Notes: generated by a model not told the origin, from the letters alone. A stretch of 64,000 nucleotides of DNA from Vibrio sinaloensis (GCF_000808535.1 NZ_JWLV01000005.1:1-64000), one strand, 5' to 3'; counted from the first letter of the stretch, positions 19,432-29,071 are shown. Numbers and translations: made by a program.

Positions 19432-20189
19432 CTCTTTCCCTAGCCCAGTTACAACATCAATTTGCCAAGGCGCTGCACTACCAAGCAACCGGTGAAGAGT
19501 GTGAGATAGTCAGCGACCACTTTACCGCTGATGAACGTATGCAGATTTATCGCAACAACTTCATCATTGGCTTGAGTGAAGTTCTAGAGGCGACGTACCC
19601 CATGGTTTGCGCTTTGGTTGGCGAAGAGTGCTTTGGCCAATTAGCCCGCCAGCATGTGCTTGCCCACCCATTGCAAGTCGGGGATGTCAGTGACTACGGA
19701 GAGCATTTTTCGCACACTATCGAGCGCTTCCCTGCGGTTGTTGAAGCTGCGCCTTATGCCGCCGATGTCGCCCGTTTCGAATGGTGTATCGATATGGCTC
19801 AGCAGCAACAAGGCAATGTATCTGCGCCAGACACTCTATTGCCTTTAGCCAAGTTAGCCGAGGTAGAGCCGATGCAGCAAACCTCAATTCATCTACATTT
19901 GTGGCCAGGTGTGATGCCATTTCAATCCCAATATGCGCTATTTGCGCTAAAAACGGCCATTGAGAGCAATCAGTTTGATGATTTGGTTTTAGATAAGCCT
20001 CAACAGGGCGTGATCTGCTGCTCCCAACAGGGTGAAGTGTGGATGCAGCCTCTCGACGATGAGGCTTTTGAACTGCTGCAACACCTGCATTCTGGTCGCA
20101 CCTTGGGTGAGATACCACCTCATACACTTCAACACCTAAATTATTTTGTCGAAAGCAACATGGTTGCTGGATTTTCGCTCGCGCGGTAA
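19428..20189 (+). CDS. DUF2063 partner protein of the MNIO enzyme (BufC-type)
   Basis: 253 residues. The N-terminal DUF2063 domain (MQIYRNNFIIGLSEVLEATYPMVCALVG at about 36-63) is known to pair with DUF692 enzymes and to recognise the precursor leader. The C-terminal half resembles the winged-helix region of such partners (EAFELLQHLHSGRTLGEIP). ATGA overlap with the DUF692 gene shows translational coupling and expected complex formation. No signal peptide, so modification would occur in the cytoplasm before export. Confidence 0.87.
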   Translation: MTLSLAQLQHQFAKALHYQATGEECEIVSDHFTADERMQIYRNNFIIGLSEVLEATYPMVCALVGEECFGQLARQHVLAHPLQVGDVSDYGEHFSHTIERFPAVVEAAPYAADVARFEWCIDMAQQQQGNVSAPDTLLPLAKLAEVEPMQQTSIHLHLWPGVMPFQSQYALFALKTAIESNQFDDLVLDKPQQGVICCSQQGEVWMQPLDDEAFELLQHLHSGRTLGEIPPHTLQHLNYFVESNMVAGFSLAR

Positions 20190-20198
20190 GGGGACACG

Positions 20199-20654
20199 AT
20201 GTCTGAATCTATAAAAAACATGCTCAATCACTACGATACTCTGATCGAAAAATCGCAGTCGGTTGTGGTGCCATTACTTTTGCTTTTTTGTCGAGTGTGG
20301 GTCGCTTGGGTCTTTTTCAATGCGGGCTTAACCAAAATATCGACATGGGATAGCACACTATTCTTATTTGAATATGAATACCAAGTTCCGTTACTACCTT
20401 GGCAACTGGCGGCTTATTTGGGAACGGGGGCTGAACTTATCTTGCCTATCTTTGTTGCGTTAGGCTTGTTGACAAGACCCACCGCGGCGATGCTGTTTGC
20501 GTTCAACATTATTGCCGTCGTCTCTTACCCGGTATTATGGGAGCAAGGCTTTTATGACCACCAGCTATGGGGATTAATGATCCTAATCGTTGTGGTATGG
20601 GGACCAGGACCACTATCCGTTGATAAGTTATTACGTGGAAAGCTGGCTGGTTAG
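20199..20654 (+). CDS. DoxX-family membrane protein of the bufferin operon
   Basis: 151 residues, four transmembrane segments, with the DoxX hallmark RVWVAWVFFNAGLTKI near residues 31-46 and LGTGAELILPIFVALGLLTR mid-protein. DoxX proteins commonly close DUF2282-DUF692-DUF2063 operons; a membrane redox role is suggested in the family but not established. It starts nine bases after the DUF2063 gene and its stop overlaps the stop of the convergent lipoprotein gene. Confidence 0.88.
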   Translation: MSESIKNMLNHYDTLIEKSQSVVVPLLLLFCRVWVAWVFFNAGLTKISTWDSTLFLFEYEYQVPLLPWQLAAYLGTGAELILPIFVALGLLTRPTAAMLFAFNIIAVVSYPVLWEQGFYDHQLWGLMILIVVVWGPGPLSVDKLLRGKLAG

Positions 20655-20869
20655 TTGCCGTCGTTCAAGTCTTCTTTGACTGAATTCACGGCATCACGTG
20701 AGGCATGGCCAATGGCTTTGGTGGTGTCTCGCGTTGCATGACCAATGGTTGTCGCAGCATCACGAGTCGCATGACCAATTTCCGTACCTGCTTGCTTTAA
20801 CTCCGCACAACCAGACGCACCTAATAGTACTAATGCGCTCAATACAAACATCTTACCTAGTTTCAGCAT
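20651..20869 (-). CDS. Small lipoprotein with 11-residue repeats
   Basis: 72 residues. Signal peptide ends in the lipobox LLGASGC (Cys21). The mature part contains three near-perfect tandem copies of an 11-residue unit with core IGHATRD (EIGHATRDAAT, TIGHATRDTTK, AIGHASRDAVN), predicted as an amphipathic helix. AAGGAGG lies four bases before the ATG. It overlaps the convergent doxX gene by four bases. It recalls small entericidin-like or coiled-coil lipoproteins, but I do not recognise a named family. Confidence 0.78.
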   Translation of the reverse strand: MLKLGKMFVLSALVLLGASGCAELKQAGTEIGHATRDAATTIGHATRDTTKAIGHASRDAVNSVKEDLNDGN

Positions 20870-20906
20870 ATAACCTCCTTGCGTACTAAGGTGATTATCA
20901 TATCAA

Positions 20907-20945
20907 TAAAAAACGCCCCTGACTCAATGAATCAGGGGCGTTTTA
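20907..20945 (-). terminator. Terminator of prlC, near-symmetric
   Basis: AAAACGCCCCTGA and TCAGGGGCGTTTT form a strong stem, with T tracts on both strands. It follows the prlC stop by about 20 bases on the minus strand. Confidence 0.85.
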
Positions 20946-20964
20946 TGATTGCGACTAAAACAAA

Positions 20965-23007
20965 TTAAGCGCTGATACCCGAGTGGCGCAATAACGCGTC
21001 AATTTGTGGCTCACGACCACGGAAGCGTTTAAACAGCTCCATCGGCTCTTCACTGCCACCCATTTCAAGGATGTTGTTTAAGAAGCTTTGACCGGTTTCC
21101 GCGTTGAAGATGCCTTCTTCTTCAAAACGTGAGAAAGCATCCGACGACAGCACTTCCGCCCATAGGTAGCTGTAGTAACCCGCGCTGTAACCACCAGCAA
21201 AAATATGGCTAAAGCTATGCGAGAAACGGTTCCACTCTAGACTTGGCAGCACCGCCACTTTCGACTTCACTTCAGCTAGGGTTTCTAAGACACGAGGTCC
21301 TACTTCCGGATCAAATTCCGTGTGCAGCGTGAAATCAAACAAGCCAAATTCTAACTGACGCAAAATAAACATCGCTGATTGGAAGTTCTTCGCTGCCAGC
21401 ATCTTATCCAGCATCTCTTTTGGCAGTGGCTCACCCGTTTCAAAGTGACCCGAGATAAACGCCAGCGCTTCTTCTTCCCAGCACCAGTTTTCTAGGAACT
21501 GGCTTGGCAATTCAACCGCATCCCACGGCACGCCGTTGATGCCCGATACCGCACCGGTATCCACTTGCGTCAACATATGGTGAATACCATGACCAAACTC
21601 GTGGAATAGCGTCACCACTTCATCATGGGTGAACAGCGCAGGCTTGTCTCCCACTGGGCGGTTAAAGTTACACGTCAGATACGCCACAGGCGATTGCAGT
21701 TCACCTTGAGCATTGATACGACGCACTCGACACTCATCCATCCACGCGCCACCGCGTTTATGTTCACGAGCATACAAGTCTAGGTAGAAGCTGCCACGCA
21801 AGTTGTTGTCAGCATCGAAAATATCGAAAAAGCGCACTGACTCATGCCAAGTATCCACGCCTTCACGCTCTTGAACCGTCATGCCGAAGACTCGTTTTAG
21901 CACTTCAAACAGACCGCTCACGGCTTTCGACTCAGGGAAGTAAGGACGCAGCTCTTCATCCGAGATTTGGAACAGGTGCTGCTTTTGTTTTTCGCTGTAG
22001 TAAGCGATGTCCCACAAGTTAAGCTCTTCCACACCAAACTCGGCTTTAGCGAATTGGCGCAGCTCTTCTACCTCACGCTCGCCTTGCGGTTTCGCTTTGC
22101 TCGCCAAATCATTTAAGAAACCGAGTACTTGAGAGGTATTCTCTGCCATTTTGGTTGCTAGAGACTTCTCACTGTAGGTATTAAAACCAAGCATACGAGC
22201 AATCTCATGGCGCAGCTTGAGCTGTTCATTGATGATTTCTGTGTTGTCCCACTCACCTGCTTTCGGACCTCGGTCTGACGCACGCGTTACATACGCTTCA
22301 TACAACTCTTTACGTAACTCTTGGTTATCACAGTACGTCATCACGGGTAAGTAAGACGGGATATCAAGCGTGAGCAAATAACCCTCAAGCTCTTTGGCTT
22401 CTGCCGCGGCTTTGGCTGCCGCTAGCGCTGACTCTGGCATACCCGCGAGCTCTTTCTCATCTGCAACATGCTTAGTCCAACCCATAGTGGCATCTAGCAC
22501 GTTGTTAGAGAATTTAGAACCTAGCTCAGACATACGTTTGCTGATCTCACCATAACGGTGCTGCTCATCCGCAGGCAAGCCTATGCCCGACAGTTCAAAG
22601 TCGCGTAGCGAATCGGTGATGGTTTTCTGCTGCGCTTGGCTCAGTTTTGCAAACGCATCGCTCGCTTTGATCGCTTTGTACGCTTCGAACAGTCCTTTGT
22701 GCTGACCAACCCAAGTACCGTACTCAGAAAGTAATGGCAGGCAGCTTTCGTATGCTTCACGCAGCTCATCACTGTTGACCACTGAATTCATGTGGCTCAC
22801 CGGAGACCAAATACGACTTAAGTGATCATCCACCTCTTCGATAGGCGCCACAACGTTCTCCCAGTTTGGCGCGGTATTGTTTTCCAGTACCGAGTCAATT
22901 TTAGCGCGGCACGCCTCGATAGCTTGCTCTACCGCAGGCTTAACGTGCTCAGGCTTAATCTGTGAAAACGGGGGAAGATCCGTGAAAGTCAGTAATGGGT
23001 TAGACAT
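20965..23007 (-). CDS. prlC: Oligopeptidase A
   Basis: 680-residue M3-family zinc metallopeptidase that degrades signal peptides and short peptides in the cytosol. The zinc motif HEFGHGIHH appears near residue 470. The ATG at 23007 gives the standard start (MSNPLLTFTDLPPF) and has AGGAATG upstream; a seven-codon extension lacks support. Length equals E. coli OpdA (680). It is divergent from rlmJ, as prlC and rlmJ (yhiR) are in E. coli. Confidence 0.96.
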   Translation of the reverse strand: MSNPLLTFTDLPPFSQIKPEHVKPAVEQAIEACRAKIDSVLENNTAPNWENVVAPIEEVDDHLSRIWSPVSHMNSVVNSDELREAYESCLPLLSEYGTWVGQHKGLFEAYKAIKASDAFAKLSQAQQKTITDSLRDFELSGIGLPADEQHRYGEISKRMSELGSKFSNNVLDATMGWTKHVADEKELAGMPESALAAAKAAAEAKELEGYLLTLDIPSYLPVMTYCDNQELRKELYEAYVTRASDRGPKAGEWDNTEIINEQLKLRHEIARMLGFNTYSEKSLATKMAENTSQVLGFLNDLASKAKPQGEREVEELRQFAKAEFGVEELNLWDIAYYSEKQKQHLFQISDEELRPYFPESKAVSGLFEVLKRVFGMTVQEREGVDTWHESVRFFDIFDADNNLRGSFYLDLYAREHKRGGAWMDECRVRRINAQGELQSPVAYLTCNFNRPVGDKPALFTHDEVVTLFHEFGHGIHHMLTQVDTGAVSGINGVPWDAVELPSQFLENWCWEEEALAFISGHFETGEPLPKEMLDKMLAAKNFQSAMFILRQLEFGLFDFTLHTEFDPEVGPRVLETLAEVKSKVAVLPSLEWNRFSHSFSHIFAGGYSAGYYSYLWAEVLSSDAFSRFEEEGIFNAETGQSFLNNILEMGGSEEPMELFKRFRGREPQIDALLRHSGISA

Positions 23008-23159
23008 AAAGCATTCCTTTTGATTCAAAGACGTTCTTCAGCGACATCTTTTATTTCTGTTAGATACTAAATATAGGTAGGTTCAGCAATTTTCAATAGT
23101 AACGTATACTAAGAGCCATCATTCATCATGCTCTTTGCACCTATTCTGAGAGAAATATT

Positions 23160-23999
23160 TTGTTAAGTTACCGCCACAGTTTTCACGCAGGCAACCACGC
23201 TGACGTGATTAAGCATATTGTTCAAAGCCTTATCTTGGATTCTCTAAAGCAAAAAGATAAGCCTTTTGTTTACCATGACACGCACTCTGGCGTTGGTCGC
23301 TACGATTTGACTCACGAATGGTCAGAGAAAACCGGTGAATACAAGCAAGGCATTGCCCGCGTGTGGGACCAAAAAGCGATTCCTGCTGAGCTTCAAGGCT
23401 ACCTTGACGCCATCAAAACGCTCAACAACGGTGACACTCTACGCTACTACCCTGGCTCACCACGAGTCGCACGCGCGCAAATTCGCCCGCAAGATCGCAT
23501 GGTTCTAACCGAACTACACCCGGCGGATCACCCATTGCTAGAACAAGAGTTCCATCGCGATCGCCAAGTAGCCATCTATAAAGAAGATGGGTTCAAGCGC
23601 CTAAAAGCGAGCTTGCCACCGCAAGAGCGCCGTGGTTTGGTGTTGATTGACCCACCTTACGAACTGGCAAAAGAGTATCGCGATGTGGTGCAAGCGATCT
23701 TCCAAAGCTACAAACGCTGGGCAACGGGCATTTATGCGATTTGGTACCCAGTGGTCAACCGCTGTGACATCGAAGACATGATTGAAGGCTTGGAAGGGTT
23801 AGGCATTCGCAAAATTCTACAAATCGAACTTGGCGTCGCCCCAGACACCAACGAACGTGGCATGACGGCATCGGGCATGATTGTGATCAACCCACCGTGG
23901 AAGCTAGAAAGCCAAATGAATGAAATTTTGCCATTTTTGAAGGAAGCGATTGCACCAGCAACCGGTCACTTCAAAGTGGAATGGATTGTTCCGGAATAA
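23160..23999 (+). CDS. rlmJ: 23S rRNA m6A2030 methyltransferase RlmJ
   Basis: 279 residues, close to E. coli RlmJ (280) across its length. Start MLSYRHSFHAGNHADV and catalytic motif DPPYE (near residue 163) are as in E. coli; the C-terminus ends WIVPE. The start codon is TTG at 23160, fixed by alignment since no ATG or GTG fits, with GAGAG about six bases upstream. The rare start may keep expression low. Confidence 0.95.
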   Translation: MLSYRHSFHAGNHADVIKHIVQSLILDSLKQKDKPFVYHDTHSGVGRYDLTHEWSEKTGEYKQGIARVWDQKAIPAELQGYLDAIKTLNNGDTLRYYPGSPRVARAQIRPQDRMVLTELHPADHPLLEQEFHRDRQVAIYKEDGFKRLKASLPPQERRGLVLIDPPYELAKEYRDVVQAIFQSYKRWATGIYAIWYPVVNRCDIEDMIEGLEGLGIRKILQIELGVAPDTNERGMTASGMIVINPPWKLESQMNEILPFLKEAIAPATGHFKVEWIVPE

Positions 24000-24013
24000 T
24001 CGATTTCTAGACG

Positions 24014-24036
24014 GCAGAGCCAAAACGCTCTGCTTT
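24014..24036 (+). terminator. Probable weak terminator of rlmJ
   Basis: GCAGAGC / GCTCTGC stem with a six-base loop followed by only TTTAT, 14 bases after the rlmJ stop codon. Confidence 0.5.
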
Positions 24037-24201
24037 ATCGCTAAATGTCATAACGACACGCACTTTTTCCCATTGGGAAATCGATGATGGTCGATTTATG
24101 ATAAGAGATAAGGACAGCTATGCGCTGCGATTGAGTTTCAGACTCCTCGCCCCAATGTCATTGGCATAGCAATCAATAATTCAAAAAGCTCGGAGAAAGT
24201 A

Positions 24202-25557
24202 ATGGCGACTCATTTTGATTACATCTGTATCGGCGGCGGCTCAGGCGGCATCGCATCAGCAAACCGCGCGGCGATGTACGGCGCGAAAGTAGCCCTAATC
24301 GAAGCTCAAGACCTTGGCGGTACCTGTGTCAACGTAGGCTGTGTACCGAAGAAAGTGATGTGGCACGGCGCTCAAATTGCAGATGCAATGAATCTATACG
24401 CTGAAGACTACGGCTTCGATATCGATGTAAAAGGCTTCGACTGGAGCAAACTGGTAGAAAGTCGCCAAGCGTATATTGGTCGTATTCACCAATCTTACGA
24501 CCGCGTACTTGGCAACAACAAAGTCAACGTCATCAAAGGCTTTGCTAAGTTTGTTGATGAGAAAACGGTTGAAGTGAATGGTGAACACTACACCGCTGAT
24601 CATATCCTGATTGCTGTTGGCGGTCGTCCGACGATTCCGAACATTCCAGGTGCGGAATACGGCATCGACTCTAACGGTTTCTTTGAGCTAAACGAACAAC
24701 CAAAACGCGTGGCAGTGATCGGCGCAGGTTACATTGCGGTAGAAATCGCTGGTGTACTGAATGCGCTAGGTACTGAAACTCACCTGTTTGTGCGTAAAGA
24801 ATCTCCACTACGTAGCTTTGACCCAATGATCATTGAAACGCTGGTTGAGGTAATGGACGCAGAAGGTCCTAAGCTGCACACTCATTCGATTCCAAAAGAG
24901 ATCGTAAAAGAAGCAGATGGTAGCCTGACTCTGCACCTAGAAAACGGCAACACGCAAAACGTTGACCAACTGATCTGGGCAATCGGCCGTCATCCTGCCA
25001 CTGATGCTATCAACCTTGCATCTACTGGCGTTGAAACCAATGACCGTGGTTACATCAAAGTAAACGAATACCAAGAGACCAACGTCAAAGGCATCTACTG
25101 TGTCGGTGACATCATGGAAGGCGGTATCGAGTTGACTCCTGTTGCGGTTAAAGCCGGTCGCCAACTTTCAGAGCGTCTGTTCAACGGCAAAACCAATGCG
25201 AAAATGGACTACAACCTAGTGCCAACTGTTGTGTTTAGCCACCCACCAATCGGCACGATTGGTCTAACAACGCAAGAAGCGGAAGAGAAGTACGGCAAAG
25301 ACAACGTGAAAGTGTACACGTCTGGCTTTACCGCAATGTACACCGCCGTCACTAAGCACCGTCAGCCATGTAAGATGAAGCTGGTTTGTGCGGGCGAAGA
25401 AGAAACAGTTGTTGGCCTACACGGCATCGGTTTCACCGTTGATGAAATGATTCAAGGCTTCGGCGTAGCAATGAAGATGGGCGCAACCAAAGCAGACTTC
25501 GACTCTGTTGTGGCGATTCACCCAACGGGCTCTGAAGAGTTCGTTACCATGCGCTAA
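24202..25557 (+). CDS. gorA: Glutathione reductase
   Basis: 451-residue NADPH-dependent flavoenzyme keeping glutathione reduced. N-terminal FAD motif [13 protein letters not shown]; redox pair Cys42/Cys47 in [18 protein letters not shown]-binding [13 protein letters not shown] near 175; second FAD motif [17 protein letters not shown] near 300; C-terminal catalytic His-Glu region [12 protein letters not shown]. Length equals E. coli Gor (450). It has its own terminator. Confidence 0.97.
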   Translation: MATHFDYICIGGGSGGIASANRAAMYGAKVALIEAQDLGGTCVNVGCVPKKVMWHGAQIADAMNLYAEDYGFDIDVKGFDWSKLVESRQAYIGRIHQSYDRVLGNNKVNVIKGFAKFVDEKTVEVNGEHYTADHILIAVGGRPTIPNIPGAEYGIDSNGFFELNEQPKRVAVIGAGYIAVEIAGVLNALGTETHLFVRKESPLRSFDPMIIETLVEVMDAEGPKLHTHSIPKEIVKEADGSLTLHLENGNTQNVDQLIWAIGRHPATDAINLASTGVETNDRGYIKVNEYQETNVKGIYCVGDIMEGGIELTPVAVKAGRQLSERLFNGKTNAKMDYNLVPTVVFSHPPIGTIGLTTQEAEEKYGKDNVKVYTSGFTAMYTAVTKHRQPCKMKLVCAGEEETVVGLHGIGFTVDEMIQGFGVAMKMGATKADFDSVVAIHPTGSEEFVTMR

Positions 25558-25577
25558 GCAACAAATTAATGTCATAA

Positions 25578-25600
25578 AGCAGCCTCATGGCTGCTTTTTT
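25578..25600 (+). terminator. Intrinsic terminator of gorA
   Basis: AGCAGCC / GGCTGCT stem with a TCAT loop and a TTTTTT tail, about 20 bases after the gorA stop codon. Confidence 0.9.
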
Positions 25601-25717
25601 ATTATGAGATTTATCAAATAAGCCTCAAGTATTCTCAAATTCGATAAATTTAGTAAGAAAGACACCCGGTTTTTCTATAGACTGTGCCGATAAAAATGAA
25701 ATATAAACTGACGTTCA

Positions 25718-27043
25718 GTGAAGCTAGATTCAAGTAAAACCGATGTGTATTACTTGCTGTTGGATTTAGATGACCAGCAAAAAAGAGAAGCGCTAGACAA
25801 GCTCCAAAAGCACCAACCCGAACTGTATCAACAAGTTGCTCCACTAGTTGCGGCTGAAAGCTCTGATCATCTTGATCAGTTGTTTCAGTTCACTTTTGAG
25901 CATAGTGCCTCTTCGCAAGTAGACTATACCGATCAACAAATCGACAAATACCACATTCTCCATGAGCTCGGCCGTGGAGGAATGGGCGTGGTTTACGCTG
26001 CCTGTCGTGCTGATAAAGCCTTTGAGCAGAAGCTCGCCATTAAACTCCTGCAATCCGATTTAGCCCAAGTGTTCGACAATCGAGCGCTATTTGGTGAAGC
26101 GCAACTGCTGGCGAAGCTCAATCACCCTAATATTGCCAAAGTCTTCGATGGCGGAATCCACAATGGCGAAGTCTACATTGTGATGGAACATGTCGAAGGT
26201 ACATCGCTCGATACATTTCTTAGTCAACACGCTCTTTCTTTGACACAAAAACTCAACCTGTTTGGTCAAGTATGCAGCGCGCTGGAGTACTCCCATCACC
26301 AAGGCATTGTTCACGGCGATATTAAGCCGGAGAACATTCTGGTTGATGAGTATCAGCACATCAAACTGATTGATTTCAATCTCACTCAGAAAGCGAATGT
26401 CTCATTGGGTTACTCTGAGTGTTTAACCGCATTTAGCAAAGCGTTCGCTAGCCCAGAGCAACAGCAAGGCAAACCGGTGACCGCCAGCAGCGACATCTAT
26501 GCACTCGGCAAACTACTGATGTGGCTATGCCCTCATCAAGCCCGTTTTTCTGACCTAGGCATGATTCAGCAGCGCGCAACAGAACACCATAGCGCCAAGC
26601 GTTTTGGGTCTGTGACAACGCTCAAGCAAGACATCGAAGCCCTGCTTGAGAAAAGACCTATCTCACTCAAACGTCACGTGCCGTTTTATCGCAGCTTGCG
26701 CTTGTTTCAACGCAACCCTGTGATCAGTTCTTTGTGCCTATTGCTGATCGGTTTAGGCGGCTACTTCTCGTCTTCTCTTGCGTATAAAAATCAGCAACTG
26801 GAACACGAAAAACGCATCGCTGAGAACATGATCTTTGAGGTTTCCAGCATGATGTTTCATTCCAAAAGCCAAGCCGCGCAACAAATGCCGCTCCCGTCGT
26901 TTCTGGACCTAACGCGTCGCCGGATTCTAGCCAATCCCGACATGCCCAAACACATCAAGCAAAAGTTGCTTCTCGTGATGATGACGCCAATCGAAGAGAA
27001 AGCGGCGTCGCCTTCCTCAACAGACAAGGACAAAGTCAAATAA
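25718..27043 (+). CDS. Membrane-anchored Hanks-type Ser/Thr kinase (PknT-like)
   Basis: 441 residues from GTG at 25718, with no clear Shine-Dalgarno. After about 75 N-terminal residues comes a kinase domain: Gly-rich loop GRGGMGVVY (85-93), Lys109 in LAIKLL, HGD (199-201) in place of HRD within IVHGDIKPENIL, and DFN (219-221) in place of DFG. One transmembrane segment lies at about 333-356, then an 85-residue extracytoplasmic tail. It heads a five-gene cluster with an ECF sigma factor, like PknT of V. parahaemolyticus, which phosphorylates and activates EcfP. The DFN variant keeps the metal-binding Asp, so activity is expected but untested. Confidence 0.88.
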   Translation: MKLDSSKTDVYYLLLDLDDQQKREALDKLQKHQPELYQQVAPLVAAESSDHLDQLFQFTFEHSASSQVDYTDQQIDKYHILHELGRGGMGVVYAACRADKAFEQKLAIKLLQSDLAQVFDNRALFGEAQLLAKLNHPNIAKVFDGGIHNGEVYIVMEHVEGTSLDTFLSQHALSLTQKLNLFGQVCSALEYSHHQGIVHGDIKPENILVDEYQHIKLIDFNLTQKANVSLGYSECLTAFSKAFASPEQQQGKPVTASSDIYALGKLLMWLCPHQARFSDLGMIQQRATEHHSAKRFGSVTTLKQDIEALLEKRPISLKRHVPFYRSLRLFQRNPVISSLCLLLIGLGGYFSSSLAYKNQQLEHEKRIAENMIFEVSSMMFHSKSQAAQQMPLPSFLDLTRRRILANPDMPKHIKQKLLLVMMTPIEEKAASPSSTDKDKVK

Positions 27044-27044
27044 A

Positions 27045-28496
27045 ATGCGCACCTCAACACTTTTAACCAGCGTATTGCTAATGAGTGTGTCAGCGATGAG
27101 CCTTGCCCAATCTGACAACATTCAAACAGGGTTCTTTATCGATGCGCCTGTGACGGGCTTGCACTACCAAACTAGCTCGCAGCTCTCTGGACACACCGAG
27201 AAAGGCGCGTTCCAGTATCGCCCCGGTGATGTGATCAGTTTCTATCTTGGTGACAACAACCGCCGTTACTTGCTCTCTACCGTGTCGGCTCAAGAAGTCA
27301 TAACACCGACATCCATATCAACCAAGCCCAGTCGCAGTATCAATATCACCCGACTGCTGCTCTCGTTAGACAGCACGCCGGAGAATCGTAAAGAGATTCT
27401 GCTGCTTGATTCGCAGCTCAGCAATCGTGAGTTTCAAGACAACCTAAGAACACTAGATTTAAACCAGTTGGTAGAGGCCGACTTACAACGGCTCACCCAA
27501 TCACAGCCCGCGTCTGTCAGCGACGCTGTCGAGCACCTCAACGAGAGCAATGTCTACATTCGTGACCATTTTCAGTCAGAGGAGATTGTGTTTGAGCCAC
27601 TTAACCTCGAACTGCAAAACGTTATCGTCAAACAGCGTGACGGTAATGGCCGCTTATGTGCCTATGATGTGAGACTCAAAAACCACCCTCACTATCGCCC
27701 GCCGATTGGCAGCTTAACCTATCGCATCACCGCCGACTCGGTGATCGAATACCCGAGCCTTGGTGACCACTTCAATGGCTGTCAGCTTCAGCCAAGTGAA
27801 CGCAAGCACACGATCACTACCCCCATCGAACACTATCCTGATGACTTTGGCACCTTCCATTGCGCGAACCGGGGCTGTACTCGCAATGACCTGAATGGCT
27901 TTGCCATTGATGACTTCAATGACGAAGGGGATTGGAAATACCGCTCGTTGGCAATCAATTTCGACCCGACCACTCAGCTATTGATGGAGAAATCTCAAGG
28001 TCTTGGACAAACCGACAAGGTCACTCGACCGAATAAAGGTGAGATGCTGTGGTTTACCTACCCGAAACACCAATATACCCAAATCGACTATCAAGGCGTA
28101 TGGCAACAAACCACCTACCACAAAGGTGAGCTTCAAGAAACCTGCCTTCTAATCGAACAGAGTCGTATCAAGCAAAGCAAGCTCATTGACGGTCAATGCC
28201 CAACACAGGCACGCGACTACGCAGAGGATGTCACTCATGCCTATGGCGATATGTGGTGGGTCTCGCCGGAGTCACCAACCGCATCAATCGAACAGCTCAA
28301 TTTAATTGTCCGCTGGTATCAACCCAAACAACCAAAGCCTCTTTACACCACGTGGGAATATCTACCCGCTGGAAAATCGTGGGACAAAGGTGTTCTGTAT
28401 CGCTACCAACAAAATCTCACTCGCAGTGCGCAAGGTGATGAACAGCTAGACACCTACTCCATCTCTGAATTTGTAAAAGTGCAGGAGACCATTTAG
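27045..28496 (+). CDS. Exported protein of the kinase/sigma cluster, unknown function
   Basis: 483 residues with a signal peptide (MRTSTLLTSVLLMSVSAMSL, cleavage after LAQ). A domain near 33-66 (PVTGLHYQTSS, then GAFQYRPGDVISFYLGD) is of a type common in surface proteins of marine Gammaproteobacteria. Several cysteines lie in the second half (FHCANRGCTR). No catalytic motif is seen. It begins one base after the kinase stop and its stop codon overlaps the sigma-factor start, so the three genes are one operon. A sensor or envelope partner of the kinase tail is a reasonable guess only. Confidence 0.8.
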   Translation: MRTSTLLTSVLLMSVSAMSLAQSDNIQTGFFIDAPVTGLHYQTSSQLSGHTEKGAFQYRPGDVISFYLGDNNRRYLLSTVSAQEVITPTSISTKPSRSINITRLLLSLDSTPENRKEILLLDSQLSNREFQDNLRTLDLNQLVEADLQRLTQSQPASVSDAVEHLNESNVYIRDHFQSEEIVFEPLNLELQNVIVKQRDGNGRLCAYDVRLKNHPHYRPPIGSLTYRITADSVIEYPSLGDHFNGCQLQPSERKHTITTPIEHYPDDFGTFHCANRGCTRNDLNGFAIDDFNDEGDWKYRSLAINFDPTTQLLMEKSQGLGQTDKVTRPNKGEMLWFTYPKHQYTQIDYQGVWQQTTYHKGELQETCLLIEQSRIKQSKLIDGQCPTQARDYAEDVTHAYGDMWWVSPESPTASIEQLNLIVRWYQPKQPKPLYTTWEYLPAGKSWDKGVLYRYQQNLTRSAQGDEQLDTYSISEFVKVQETI

Positions 28497-29071
28497 TGAC
28501 GACCAAACATTCACTGACTGAAATCATCCAACTGTGGCAAGCGGGTGACAAACAGGCAGAAAACAAACTCTATCAATTTGCGTATTTGCAGTTGAGGAAA
28601 ATTGCTCAGCAAGAGCGTGCACGCAGCGCAGAAAAATATGGCGATGAAAACCAAGTGCTCGCTGATAGTGTCAACAGCACTACCGCGTTGATCCATGAAG
28701 CCTACTTGAAGATGTCGACCGCCGACCTCAGCGACGTACAATCTCAACGCGAGTTCTACCTGATGGCCGCGAAGATTATGCGTCAGATATTGATCGATAA
28801 CTCGCGGGCGCATCAAGCACAAAAGCGTCAGCAGCAAGCTGAAGAGCAAGACTGCCAACAGCATAAATTCGAGCAACTGTTTATCCTTGACCGCGCGTTA
28901 GACAGTTTCAGCGTCCGCTATCCGAGGCAATCCAATGCGCTCAAGCTCAAATATCTGATGGGACTAAAAAACCAAGAAATTAGCCAACTGCTTGAGTGCA
29001 GTAATAGCCTGATAGAAAAGGACCTTAAGTTCTCTCGCAGTTGGCTACAGGCGAGAATGACACTGTCATGA
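28496..29071 (+). CDS. ECF sigma factor of the kinase-linked group (EcfP-like, ECF43)
   Basis: 191 residues, GTG start in a TAGTG overlap with the previous gene. Sigma2 region at about 20-105 and sigma4 with a helix-turn-helix (GLKNQEISQLLECSNSLIEK) at the end. Where ordinary ECF factors carry an acidic DAED motif in region 2.2, this has NSTTALIHEAY, with Thr62-Thr63. In V. parahaemolyticus EcfP, phosphorylation of Thr63 by PknT supplies the missing charge and allows RNA polymerase binding (recalled from the literature). No anti-sigma factor is encoded nearby, consistent with that mode. Confidence 0.88.
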   Translation: MTTKHSLTEIIQLWQAGDKQAENKLYQFAYLQLRKIAQQERARSAEKYGDENQVLADSVNSTTALIHEAYLKMSTADLSDVQSQREFYLMAAKIMRQILIDNSRAHQAQKRQQQAEEQDCQQHKFEQLFILDRALDSFSVRYPRQSNALKLKYLMGLKNQEISQLLECSNSLIEKDLKFSRSWLQARMTLS

